A stretch of 64,000 nt of DNA from Rhytidiadelphus loreus (Eukaryota > Streptophyta > Bryopsida > Hypnales > Hylocomiaceae). Both the position numbers and the translations under genes were made by a program. The stretch covers positions 14,167,001 through 14,231,000 of the forward strand of contig OX344763.1 in NCBI GenBank assembly GCA_947034895.1, given 5' to 3'. Under the pieces are notes generated by a model. The model had not been told where the DNA came from and made no database searches. It saw only the letters and a program-made list of their open reading frames with translations. This document shows positions 23,760 to 33,822 of the stretch, in pieces. How positions within the stretch are numbered: the first letter of the stretch is position 1; the number at the start of each line of letters is the position of its first letter.

Positions 23760-24050
23760 TTCCTGGGGTTGCTCCCACACGGCGGAGCTTTGACCTTGAA
23801 ACCTGGAAACGGGTACTTGAAACTTTGATTTGTCAGTTAATTCCTGGGGTTGCTCCCATACGGCGGAGCTTTGACCTTGAAACCTGGAAACGGGTACTTG
23901 AAACTTTAATTTGACCGTTAATTCTTGGGGTTGCTCCCACACGACGGAGCTTTGACTTTGAAACCTAGAAACGGGTACTTGAAACTTTGATTTGACCGTT
24001 AATTCTTGGGGTTGCTCCCACACGGCGAAGCTTTGACTCTGAAGGTTAAA
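23760..24050. repeat. 81-bp tandem repeat inside the 5.2-kb element
   Basis: Nearly four copies of a unit with GGGGTTGCTCCCACACGGCG, then GAAACCTGGAAACGGGTACT. Starts are spaced by about 81 bases (about 23764, 23845, 23926, 24007). A looser repeat with GTTCGGTTAAACA precedes it (23595 and about 23678). The minus-strand open frame across it reflects the repeat. Confidence 0.85.
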
Positions 24051-24464
24051 ATTTATTTTTAAACTGACCATCTAATCGTAATTTTAACCTGCATGGTGAA
24101 GCTTTGAACCAGAGGAATCAATGGAATAAGGTTCTTTTGAAACTTATTTAAAGCGCCAACCGTTGATAATTGTTCATTTTTCGTGTGGTGACCGTGGAGG
24201 AGGAATTTGGTTTAATCTTGTCATTGGCGGTGTGTTCATTTGAATGGTTTTGCTTCTTTTTTCTTGCCTTTTTAATTCATTATAATTGGTTGTCTTTATT
24301 TTGCATTCATTAAAATTCACAGTTTTACTTAATCATTAATTTGGTGTGCTTAATTTATATTAAGTATTCTCACATTAGTAAAAGTTCAGAATATCACATT
24401 TAGTTCATTATCCAAAATTTCAGTTGTCATTAAAATTCAGCCAGCCTTAAGGGATTCAGTTGCA

Positions 24465-24615
24465 AGGAGCGACGTGACTGGGCAACTGGGAAGGGACGAC
24501 CAGAACAAGGCAGAACGGGCGACCAGAACGGGGCGACGGAACGGGTAACGGAACGGGCGACAGAACGGGCGACCAGAATGGGGCGACCGGAACGGGCGAC
24601 CGGACGAGCACCAAT
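24465..24615. repeat. Short GGGCGACCAGAAC-type minisatellite
   Basis: About ten degenerate units of ACGGGCGACCAGA type. It resembles the other GCGAC-rich arrays in composition but has a different core. The small Arg-rich minus-strand open frame is a repeat by-product. Confidence 0.75.
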
Positions 24616-25479
24616 CACGCCTCGCCACGTGTCGATCGGTAGCAGCACGGGGTGACCAACGAGCAGCAACAGCAAAAGGGGGGGGGAGCTCTCAGCTTGC
24701 ATACTCCAGACAGTATGATCAAAACTTTGACCCATTGTTATTAAAGTGAGTCCATATACAAATGGATGTGGAAACTTGAAATCCAAACCTAATTGAAGGT
24801 TGGCCGTTGCTCGCCACACCTCAACTTTGTGTTTAAAATAAAATTTGAACACTAAACTAACAATTTCTCTCCATTCTTGAATCACTCGAATCCGCTCCAA
24901 AGCCATAGCCAAAATTTCAACAACAACAACAACAAACCAACAATTGGAAGAAGAAGAGGAATAAGAAGGAAAGAATTCGACACGTGAAGAAATTAGAAGA
25001 CTAAAAAACTATTAAGGTAAGAATCTAACTATTCATCAATTAATTATTTTGGTATTGTTTATTCGGTTTATTCTTTTCACTATTCATGGTTAGATTTGTT
25101 TTAGATTATTTAAGATTATTTTATTAGATTACTATTCATTCATTTGGTTTTAGTTATTAATTAGGATTCGAAAGCCAAATTAGTTGTTTGTTTGTAGTTT
25201 GGGGAATTTGTTTTATTAGGCCTAATAAGCCAAAACAATAAAAACAAACAACAACTAATATCTTGGAATATTTAACAAAACAACTATTAAAAAATTGGCA
25301 ATCGAATAAAACTACTATTCATTGAAAACTTGGGAAAAATTAATTAAATTTATCATTTAATTTAAATTCCTAAAATCAAAGGATTAGTTTTAAATTGCCA
25401 AAACTAACAAACTTGGACTTTTTAGATAGGTTTAGAAACAATAATAACTAAGATTTCTTTCAAATTCATGAAAGACAAT

Positions 25480-25552
25480 GGAGAATTTCGAGGAGACGAT
25501 TATGATGGTGTTTTGCGATGATGGGACGATCGACATTCTCGACACCAAGGTA
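25480..25552 (+). other. Isolated exon-like segment within the 5.2-kb element
   Basis: ATG followed by 23 sense codons (MENFEETIMMVFCDDGTIDI...) and directly by a donor-like AAG|GTATGA. It stands out from the very AT-rich surroundings. Upstream sequence 24950-25015 ends in a donor-like TTAAG|GTAAGAATC, so this could be an early exon of a spliced transcript. No downstream exon was recognised. Confidence 0.25.
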
Positions 25553-26757
25553 TGATTTCAAATTTTATCTTTTGTCTTTTCTTTTGCTTTCATTTAAAAA
25601 AAATTTAGATTAGAAAATTAAAACTAACAAAATTACCCATTGAAAATCCAATAGCTAGTAGAATTTAAATTGTTAGAAAACCTTTGAAAATTCATCTAAA
25701 AATCCTAAAAAGTAATAATTAGATTAGCTTTGAATTAATTTGGAAAACGAAATAGTAATCTCATCCAAAAGAATCTCAAAAGGAATCTAATTTAATTTAG
25801 GAACTTAGGAAATATTAGAATAATTAGGGAAAGTCAAAACCTAATTCATCTACTTATTCTCTCAAAAATTATTAAAGGAAGGAATTCCATCCAACCAAGG
25901 GGAATTTTCATCCATTTAAAAGTTTTTACCTAAAAGTTCTAAATTCTTACTTTTTATCTTAACAAGAAGTTAATTAATCACTTTACTCATAAAAACCATA
26001 AAAACCTAAAAATTCACTAAAATTAGAATAATAACTTAAAATTAGGATTAATTAAAGAACAATTAGGAATATTCTCAAGGCACGACTAGGGAATCTTTTG
26101 AAACCATAATCTTTTGGAGAATCTTTTGAAGATTCTAAATAGAACTTTTACTTTTTAAATTACTTTAATTTGGAAGGATAAAAGGGTGGATGAAGATTTG
26201 ACCTAATTCTGGATGAAGAGTCCTAAAATAGGTCAAAATTAGGTTTTATCTTAAAATTCCATTAGCTAATTTAATTAACCTTTCAACCCTGAAATTTAGA
26301 TTTATTCCACATTATTTTGCTATTTTTAGTTGACGGATGAAGTTTCTAGAATAGAATTAGGTACGAATTTCATCCACGCATAACTTTCACTAGGAATATC
26401 AGAATCCAACTTGCTTTATCATTTCGGAAAGGGCAAATTGTATTCTTTGGTTTAGTTTAGATAGAATTTTAGTTTAGCTCAAAGTTTAAATCACAATTAA
26501 CTAACTCTCAACAACTTGTATTTCTTAACTATTAGAGTATTTAGAAGTACTTAAATTAGGTAAAAATCAACATAACAAAGTGTCCATTGCTAGGAAGGCC
26601 AAAGAACACTACGTTTACATTTCACCCTTACAATTTGCTAACTTATGCCGCTAGAACCTGTGTGCAACTTTCTGACTTAAGGGTGGAGTTAGAAACACTC
26701 ACATATATACATAAGATGGAATATACATAGTCCTCGAAAATGTGCTAAAAATGAAAA

Positions 26758-28365
26758 TCATTCAACATCCATTTTGGCCTTTTCTTTGCGGTCATGAGCC
26801 TCACGTTCTATCTCATACAAGACTTTCCTACCTTCCAACTGCAAATTCCTAAGGTATCTATCATCCTTTCCCAACTTCTTTTCCAACCAAAATTGCTTGT
26901 ATGATTTTTTGAAATTCAAAAGCGCCTTCAGTGCATCCCGATGTTCTTCCAATTTTGGATCCAATGACAAAGAAACCCCAAGCTTCTTTTTCAAGTCAAC
27001 TACTTCCGTAAGAGACAATGTTTGTTTAGTAGCCACATCTTTCCAACCACACATTTCTGCAACATGGTCAAGGGGGGCTTTGTCCTTTAATGCTTTCAAG
27101 GAATTTAATCTTGATCGTGCTTCTTCCACCCCTCATTTCTCCAAGTCTATCCGATCTTCCTCCAACTTGCATGCTTCCATAATTTTGGCAAGCCGTTCTT
27201 TCGCAAATTCATTGCTAGAAGAACTAGATCCTCCAGCATGCCGAGAAGAGAATCTAAGGTAAAATGCTTCCAAGTCTAAAATCTTTGTTATTTGCGTTGA
27301 CAAAAGAACTTGCCGACTTTCAAGTTTAGCACGTAAGCTATTTACAATATCTCCACTCAAAGTTTGCGTTTCTTGATTGCGAAGCTTCTCACATTCTAGA
27401 TGCTTTTCATCCAACTCATTTAGAAGCTTCTTGAGTTGAGCTTTGTAAACAACTTTGGTGTCCAACATGACTGTGTCAGAGACAATTCCATCTTCAACAA
27501 ATTCCTCACTTCGGTACATGTCATCAACACAATCCAATTGGAACAAAGAAGGCTTCACATCTTCTTTTGTTTCCATCTCTGTCCAAAAAACATCATCTTC
27601 TGCTTCTTGCATGCATGCAAGCACATACTGCAAAACTTCGTCTTCTTCAGTGCGAGGGACTGTAATCGGATTCACCATAGCAAGAGGCAAAATATCAAGA
27701 TTTTGTGGTTGCCTAGCTGGTTCACCCTCTTCTTCCATTCTCGGGGGAGGTAAATTTTGTGAAGTAGAAGCCACCATCGCCATGTTTTGGGGCTGCATTG
27801 GAGGGTCTTCACCAAGGTTGTCTTCCTCTCCCGAAGATGAATCAGATGACGTCCAATGAAACTGCTCATCGGGCACTCCCTCCTTCAAGTTTTTCTTCTG
27901 GCCTAGCCCTTCACGTGGATTGGCAGATAGAGCCGCCCTTGGGATGTCTTTTGTCGGTGGAAGGCGAGCATGCTTCACTCCCTTGATTGAACTCCAATCC
28001 ACGCTTCGAAACAAAATGAGTTCCGCATACACCATTGCACATATGAAATACGGGACTTCGCTCCTGGGCACTGAATATGTGCCATACAAGTATCGATAAA
28101 TTTCGATACAACGTTGCACAAATGCATCATTACGGCATGGATGCAAATTGGCCGTATTGTTGCGCCGATTCGTGTAGTGCCGATGATAGGGGAATAACTT
28201 GTCGATGTGGCACCACCCCATGAAGGACTTACAAGTCTTGGCGGTCCAGTGGCCCGTAATTTGATCCCAACCTCGATAGGCCACACACGCTGGGTCCAAA
28301 AGGATGCGTCGTTGCCTAGGGTGCATGGCTCCTTTTGCCTTGGTCTTCTTCTTGTGGTCCGCCAT
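26758..28365 (-). pseudogene. Accessory gene X, right copy, one nonsense mutation
   Basis: Same length as the left copy with a few substitutions. It keeps Gln at the site of the left-copy TAG. It has its own stop, TGA at 27133-27135, where the left copy reads GAGAAGCAAGGG and this one GAGAAATGAGGG. The first 410 or so residues, including the HIDKL domain and much of the coiled coil, remain open; the last 125 lie beyond the stop. The two copies therefore carry different single lesions. Start chosen at the ATG of MADHKKKTKAKG, as in the left copy. Confidence 0.8.
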
Positions 28366-28624
28366 TGGAGATGCTCTTGAGATTTGGGGCAAGGAATCTA
28401 AACTTAACCCTAAACCGCAAAGTATTATCTAGCTAAACTTAACCCTAAATCACAAAGTATTATCTAGCGATTAGTGAGTGATGGATAAAATCAAGAACAT
28501 GAGCCACATGTAAGTGAAACTCAAAACCCAAGCTCCCGGGCACGCAATCAGCCACTGTAAAGTAGGTGAAAGGCAGTACGCAGCAAGAAGGGAAAGTGGC
28601 GAAGTCGGGTGGGGAGACAGCTAA

Positions 28625-28960
28625 TTAACCCGCAATCGCCTTGGGGCGAGTGCGGGAAGGGGCGCGTGCAGGTCTGAGAGCGACCGCGGGGAGGGCGACT
28701 GCGGGTCTAAGGGGCCGACTGCGAAGGCGACTGCGGGTAGGGCGACTGCGGGTAGGGTGACTGCGGGTCTGGGGCTACTGGGGATGGGCGACCGCGGATT
28801 GATGGCTATAGAAGTACTGGGGTCCTGCACGACTGCGGGTAGGGCGACTGCGGGTCTGGGGCTACTAGGGATGGGCGACCGCGTGTGGGGCACCAGAGAG
28901 TAATTTCTGGACCCCTACAGTGGGGCGACCGCGGGTGGGCGACTGCGGGTACAGGGCGGG
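28625..28960 (-). repeat. GCGACTGCGGGT-type minisatellite, mirror of 960-1190
   Basis: Contains two near-copies of a longer block (GGTCTGGGGCTACTGGGGAT and onward at about 28765 and 28855), which accounts for most of the extra 97 bases relative to the left arm. Confidence 0.9.
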
Positions 28961-29279
28961 ATTTTGAATTTCTGAACCTCTAAGACTTTCACTTTGAAGT
29001 TCTCTTACACAAAATTGTGGACATAAATTTTAGTTACCAATGCACTTCATAAAAATGTATTGCACCTTTTCATCTTTTATTTAAAAATTTGGGTTATGCA
29101 TCTTTAGCCATTTTATTAATTATTGTTGCAACTTATTAGATTTGACATGCAAAAAGAGGATTCCCACCCTAACATCACTTCTGCAATTTCAATAAGAAAA
29201 TAATCAAACATAAGAAATTTACCATCCATGATTCACATGGTTGCGTTTTATTTTCCAATGCAATCTCTATTATGTTTAG

Positions 29280-29433
29280 TTTGAATTTGTATGGTGAATC
29301 CATTGTAAAACAAGATCCAACTATGAAGAATGTGGGATTCTTGATCAATGTAGACCACTTTCGAAGAGCTCCAAAAGAAGGGGTTTGGGAATTGAGGGAT
29401 AAATACCTTTTATTCATTTATGGTCAAGTGTGA
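29280..29433 (+). other. Mirror copy of the possible short exon
   Basis: Reverse-complement partner of 486-639. It remains open with a few substitutions. Function unknown. Confidence 0.3.
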
Positions 29434-30215
29434 TTGACACATTATAAATTGCGTGAGAGAACAAAACTCAATATAATCAATTATACAATGCATAGGATAG
29501 GTGTAGTAAGATGGTTGTTCAAATATCCCATAAGGATTGGGTGTGACAGCATGAGCTCCCATATAACTTTCATCATGTGCTTCATCAAGCACCGTAAAGG
29601 TGTAGCTGGGAACTAATTGTCACAATTAATTGTCATAGCTATTTCCCAGTTGTTTTCATGGTTTTGTTCAAATTTTATTTATGTGTACATTCATAGGTAT
29701 CCAAACAATAAAACTTGTTTCATATTAATTAAAAGTGTAGCCATCATATTTACAAACAAAGGGATTAAATGAAGGGCATACATTTGTACATTTTCAATAT
29801 TTGGGGATTTCAAACTTGTGAACCAAGAATAACAAGCCACAACATTTATGGGTATATATTTTATTGGGGGGGTCACATTTATGGGTATATATTTTTTGGG
29901 AGGGGTCACATATGTAAACCATTAAAGTATTGGGCACTAACCAATTAAACATTCATATACCATGGACTGTTTAGCAAAATATGATCATCCATCTGAGATA
30001 AACAATCCATGCATTGTTTAGCAAAATCATAGTATAGAAATGTAAAATGAAGTTCTTTGTCAAGCACATTGCTATTTCACATGTCTAGCATGACTTTAGT
30101 ACTATTATCTTCATAAATAACTTATTTCTTTTTATGATCCCAACTCAAAAATCAAAATAGGGTCTTATGCCATGGTACAAGGCTACCGTTTGATGCACCA
30201 CAACAATGTCTCTAG

Positions 30216-31219
30216 TCACGAACGATTTGCCCGTGGCACAAGGTTGTCCAAGTTTGCGCGAGCTTGGTTTAACCTATTATTGGTCCGCTCAAAGATATCC
30301 GTGGTGTTGATTTGAACGCTCAGAGATTGTGTAAATGCACGTTCCGTCCCGTGCTCATCATCCTAAGGTGGAATTGTCATTAGTACATATGATATTCACA
30401 GAATGGGGTACAAACAATATTAACCTAGCAAGTATATTAACTCGTGTTGTGGTATTGCACTAACCTTAATGAGTTGTAACAACAAGCATCCATTCTCAGA
30501 CTCGGAAAGTTTCTCGACATCCTCAAATTCTTCTAATAAAGCCCTGCATCTCCCGGCCCCCCATATCAATGAATATTAAAACATAACAACTACATATGGG
30601 TATTTTTAGCATATAATCTTATAATACAAGTTCTATACTAGAACAACCGAACCTGAGGTTTGTGCAATCTTTTCCTTGCCGAACCCACACATATTCTTCC
30701 ATCATGGCCCACCCCTCCCTAATGGCCTCATCAAATTTGGCTCCCCAAACAATATCGCGTGTGTTTTGTATCAAACACATCACTCGTCCTGCAGCAAATA
30801 AGCACTAATAGTGAGATGAAATGTCCACCACCAACTATCCAACTAGAAATGTTCATTAATACATGTTCATTTCATTATTCAAGGATTCAAATCACCTATA
30901 CAAAATGAAGGGCAATATTTTACTCACCCATTTTGCTGGCTTGGAAATGGCCTTTGGACTCATTGCATTGGCCATAATGAGCAAAGCAATACAATTTGTA
31001 GCCTTTCCAAAAGTCCTTAATCCTATTTCAAAGATTACAAATCAATTCCAATAGAATAGTCATTGTCATGGTGATTCTCCCACCTATTAAAAAGACATTG
31101 TCTACAATACAAGTGGATGACAATAAGGAAGTCAAACGCAAACTAAACAAATTTTTACCGGAAATATTCATGGTCGAGAATAATTATGACTTCCTCTGAG
31201 CACTTGCTAAATTGAACAC
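30216..31219 (-). CDS. 3' part of a five-exon gene, unknown function
   Basis: Five minus-strand exons can be read with GT/AG junctions and consistent phase: 31159-31219, 30928-31022, 30653-30788, 30465-30543 and 30216-30362. Joined, they give about 172 codons with no stop until TGA at 30216-30218. Key stretches are VQFSKCSEEVIIILDHEYF, then KGYKLYCFAHYGQCNESKG, VMCLIQNTRDIVWGAKF, MMEEYVWVRQGKDC and FERTNNRLNQARANL. Acceptors include TTGCTGCAG and GAGATGCAG; donors include TGG|GTGAGT and AAG|GTTAGT. A further open segment at 31319-31531 may be an upstream exon. I do not recognise the family. None of the exons reaches 60 codons, so it is easy to miss. Confidence 0.65.
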
Positions 31220-31729
31220 CTGCCATTAAGCCTGTAAGGAGCCAAATAACTAATCATTAGCAATGCAAGAAGATTAAATTTGAATAGGCTACATAACAAT
31301 TGAGGCCCCCCTACGTTACTATAACACCCAAAAATGAAAGAGATTCAATGAAGAACCAAATGAATCATTTTCATTTGAATTGCTAATTGTTTTAAATGTG
31401 AATTTAGTGTACCCTTTTTTGGTGACTTCACACCCATTTGTGTGTGCATCCTTATTATTCAACAACTTTGCCACAATGAATGCAATTGCCGTTTCAAGGC
31501 CCTCTACATCAAATGGCTTTGATATTCTCACTATCCTAAACTAATGGAAAAGATTTTCGGTTCATTGAAGTATACAAGAAGTGTTTGCTGTATTGTTGGC
31601 TGTTTGTGGGAAACCAAAAAAACCACGAGACCTCCACAACATTGGGCCCACATTCAGCCACTACAAGGTAGGTGAACTACAAGGCGCAGTTATGAAAATT
31701 ATGGACCACAGGCTGGAACAGCCCATGAA

Positions 31730-32560
31730 ATACCCGCGGTCGCTAGGGGCGCATGCGCTAACCCTAACACGGATACTAGGGTGACTGTGCGTGGGGCGAC
31801 CGCGGGTCCGGTCCAAGGATCCTTCGCGTCTTTCAAGGGCGACCTCGGGTCAAGGCGACCTCGGGTCCTCGAGGGGGAAACACATTTCAAAATCCCCCCT
31901 CCATCAGGGCGACTGCGCATAGGGGGCGACTGTGGGTCAAGGAGAAAATGCAAACTCCTTGACCCGCAGTCGCCCCCTACGCGCAGTTGCCCCCTACGCG
32001 CAGTCGCCCATATGGAAGGGGAGGAAGACACCAAATAATTTTCCGCCCTCAATCAGGGCGACTGTGCGTAGGGGGCGACTGCGGGTCAAGGTGGGAGACA
32101 CCAAAAATTTTGAAAATGCAATCTCCCCCCTTCCATCAGGGCGACTGCGCGTAGGGGGCGACTGCGGGTCAAGGTGGGGGACACTAGAAATTTCAAAAAT
32201 GCAATCTCCCCCCTTCCATCAGGGCGACTGCGCGTAGGGGGCGACTGCGGGTCAAGGTGGGAGACACCAGAAATTTCAAAAATGCAATCTCCCCCCTTCC
32301 ATCAGGGCGACTGCGCGTAGAGGGCGACTGCGGGTCAAGGTGGGAGACACCAGAAATTTCAAAAATGCAATCTCCCCCCTTCTATCAGGGCGACTGCTCG
32401 TAGGGGGTGACTGCGGGTCAAGGTGGGAGCAACCTAACTATTTCAAAATGCAATCTCCCCCCTTCAATCAGGGCGACTGCGCGTAGGGGGCGACTGCGGG
32501 TCCCCAGATCACTTCGAAAATCAGACCTGGGGTTCTAGGGCGACTGCGGGTATGGGCATG
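31730..32560. repeat. GCGACTGCGGGT minisatellite with 83-bp higher-order tandem repeat
   Basis: After irregular units (31730-32040), an 83-bp unit is repeated about five to six times. TTCCATCAGG-type landmarks fall at about 32048, 32131, 32214, 32297, 32380 and 32463. Each unit contains GGGCGACTGCGCGTAGGGGG, GCGACTGCGGGTCAAGGT and a non-GC spacer with AATGCAATCTCCCC. The reverse form of the CACCTAC/GTGGCTG box lies just outside at about 31653-31690 on the minus strand. Confidence 0.9.
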
Positions 32561-32908
32561 ATTCACGAGATGGTGTTTTATTGGGGACCTCTCCCTTATT
32601 GTTTCTAATTCCCTTTAATCATATGTTACTTCCTCCATTTTGTTTACAAATTCAACAAGACAAACAAATCCTAAATTTTGCATTAGCTCTCCAACACTCC
32701 TTTAGCAAGAAGTTCCAAATGAAAGTTTTATGTACATTCTAATAGTGGGGAGGTGTAATTAGATTTATTTGGGCATGATTAGATTTATTTGGGCATGATT
32801 CACGAGATGGTGTTTTTTTGGGGACCTCTCCCTTATTGTTTCTAATTCCCTTTAATCATATGTTACTTCCTCCATTTTGTTTACAAATTCAACAAGACAA
32901 AAAATACA
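32553..32908. repeat. Pair of roughly 118-bp direct repeats
   Basis: GGGCATGATTCACGAGATGG through ACAAATTCAACAAGACAAA occurs at about 32553-32670 and again at about 32791-32908, almost unchanged, with a spacer of about 120 bases. Recent local duplication of AT-rich sequence. Confidence 0.85.
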
Positions 32909-33204
32909 TGATTCTGTTTTAGGTCTAAAACACTACATCTCGTGTAGGATGTGTAAGTATTTTATGTAGGTTTAAGGATTTGATTCTAGATAAAAGTTGT
33001 ATTATTGTTTTCCAAGGTCTAGGGTCTAGGGTTTAGGGTTTGGGAAACCCTTCACATTGTGAGAATAATTCTTCCATTGCCTTGCTATGTCTTTGATATG
33101 AACTGACGCCTAACATTTATTACCAATTTTGGATGTGAGATAAGGAAAAATCAATTAGAATATGCTGCAGATGCTAATTAGTGTTGGGTCAGATTGGTTG
33201 TTGG

Positions 33205-33650
33205 TTTAGGGCGACCTCGGGTCAGAGGCGACCGCGGGTCATTGACGAAGCAAAAAACACATTTGAATCAGGGCGACTGCGAGTAGGGGGCGATTGTGGA
33301 TCAAGGAGGAAGACTAATTTTTTGGAAAATGCAAACTCAATCTCCAGTAGGGCGACTGCGCGTAGGGGGCGACTGCGGGTCGAAGAGACTTCTTTGTGGG
33401 CGACCGCGTGTGCAAGTTTCGGGATGGTTTAGTTGGTACCCGCGGTCGCCCACGATCCGCAGTCGCCCTTGATGCGCAGTCGCCCATTTCAGCACTCCAA
33501 AAACGCGCAGTCGCCCATTCCCGCTGTCTTCAAACCCGCAGTCGCCCCTCCTCAGACCCGCAATCGCCCCTCCTCAGACCCGCAGTCGCCCCACTTCAGA
33601 CCCGCAGTCACCCAAACGCACGCGCCCTGAAGCGACTTCGGGTACTTAAG
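33205..33650. repeat. GCGACTGCGGGT-type minisatellite upstream of the kinase gene
   Basis: The first half has units in GGCGACTGCG orientation, the second half CGCAGTCGCCC. The orientation flips at about 33440, so the array is itself an imperfect inverted repeat. Confidence 0.88.
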
Positions 33651-33689
33651 CGTTAGCCCCAATTCTGATTCTCACCTTACTTTAGCCTT

Positions 33690-33732
33690 GCGCACTGTCT
33701 TTCACCTACCTTCAGGTGGCTGGATGCGTGCC
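33690..33732 (+). promoter_or_regulatory. Conserved CACCTAC/GTGGCTG box before the kinase gene
   Basis: CACTGTCTTTCACCTAC, then GGTGGCTGGATGCGTGC. It matches the boxes upstream of genes X and Z at a comparable distance from the start codon. Function inferred from conservation. Confidence 0.45.
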
Positions 33733-33822
33733 CGTAGGCTGGGGTTTCAATTGGGGGGGGAATTTTTACCCTTTCAATCTACGAATTTTGAACTACGGTT
33801 TTGAATTGTTTTTAAGTACAAC

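Larger units (their letters stand above)
21496..26708. mobile_element. 5,203-bp TG...CA insertion with TATAT target duplication (LTR-like)
   Basis: The element proper is 21501-26703. It starts TGTGAGCCCTC and ends ACACTCACA, so the outer 6 bases are inverted (TGTGAG/CTCACA). It is flanked by TATAT at 21496-21500 and 26704-26708. The left arm has a single uninterrupted copy of the site (3114-3118), and the coordinate-sum shift of 5208 equals 5203 plus 5. TG...CA ends and 5-bp duplications are characteristic of LTR retroelements. No internal second LTR, primer-binding site or polymerase gene was found, so it may be a very long solo LTR or a non-coding derivative. Confidence 0.85.
18956..29918 (-). 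repeat. Right arm of the inverted duplication
   Basis: Mirror of 1-5615, carrying hAT1 (truncated), minisatellite, gene X and flank in reverse order. Its inner edge falls exactly where a hAT terminus ending CGTCAACCCTG begins (18947-18957). The left arm continues through that point as intact transposase. It holds one 5,203-bp insertion absent from the left arm. After 29918 the sequence no longer has a partner in the window, because the partner would lie left of base 1. Confidence 0.95.

Noticed and set aside
24430..24912. 160-codon minus-strand frame in the 5.2-kb element
   Set aside because: Half of it lies over a GGGCGACCAGAAC minisatellite, and no domain is recognisable.
1..29918. Palindrome as a pure assembly artefact
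   Set aside because: The arms differ by substitutions, array lengths, a 5.2-kb insertion with target duplication and separate lesions, so they are distinct sequences. Misjoining of two real copies cannot be excluded without reads.
33010..33050. Interstitial telomere (TTTAGGG) repeats
   Set aside because: Only a few degenerate units here and at 9958-9985; telo-box-like motifs or chance are enough.
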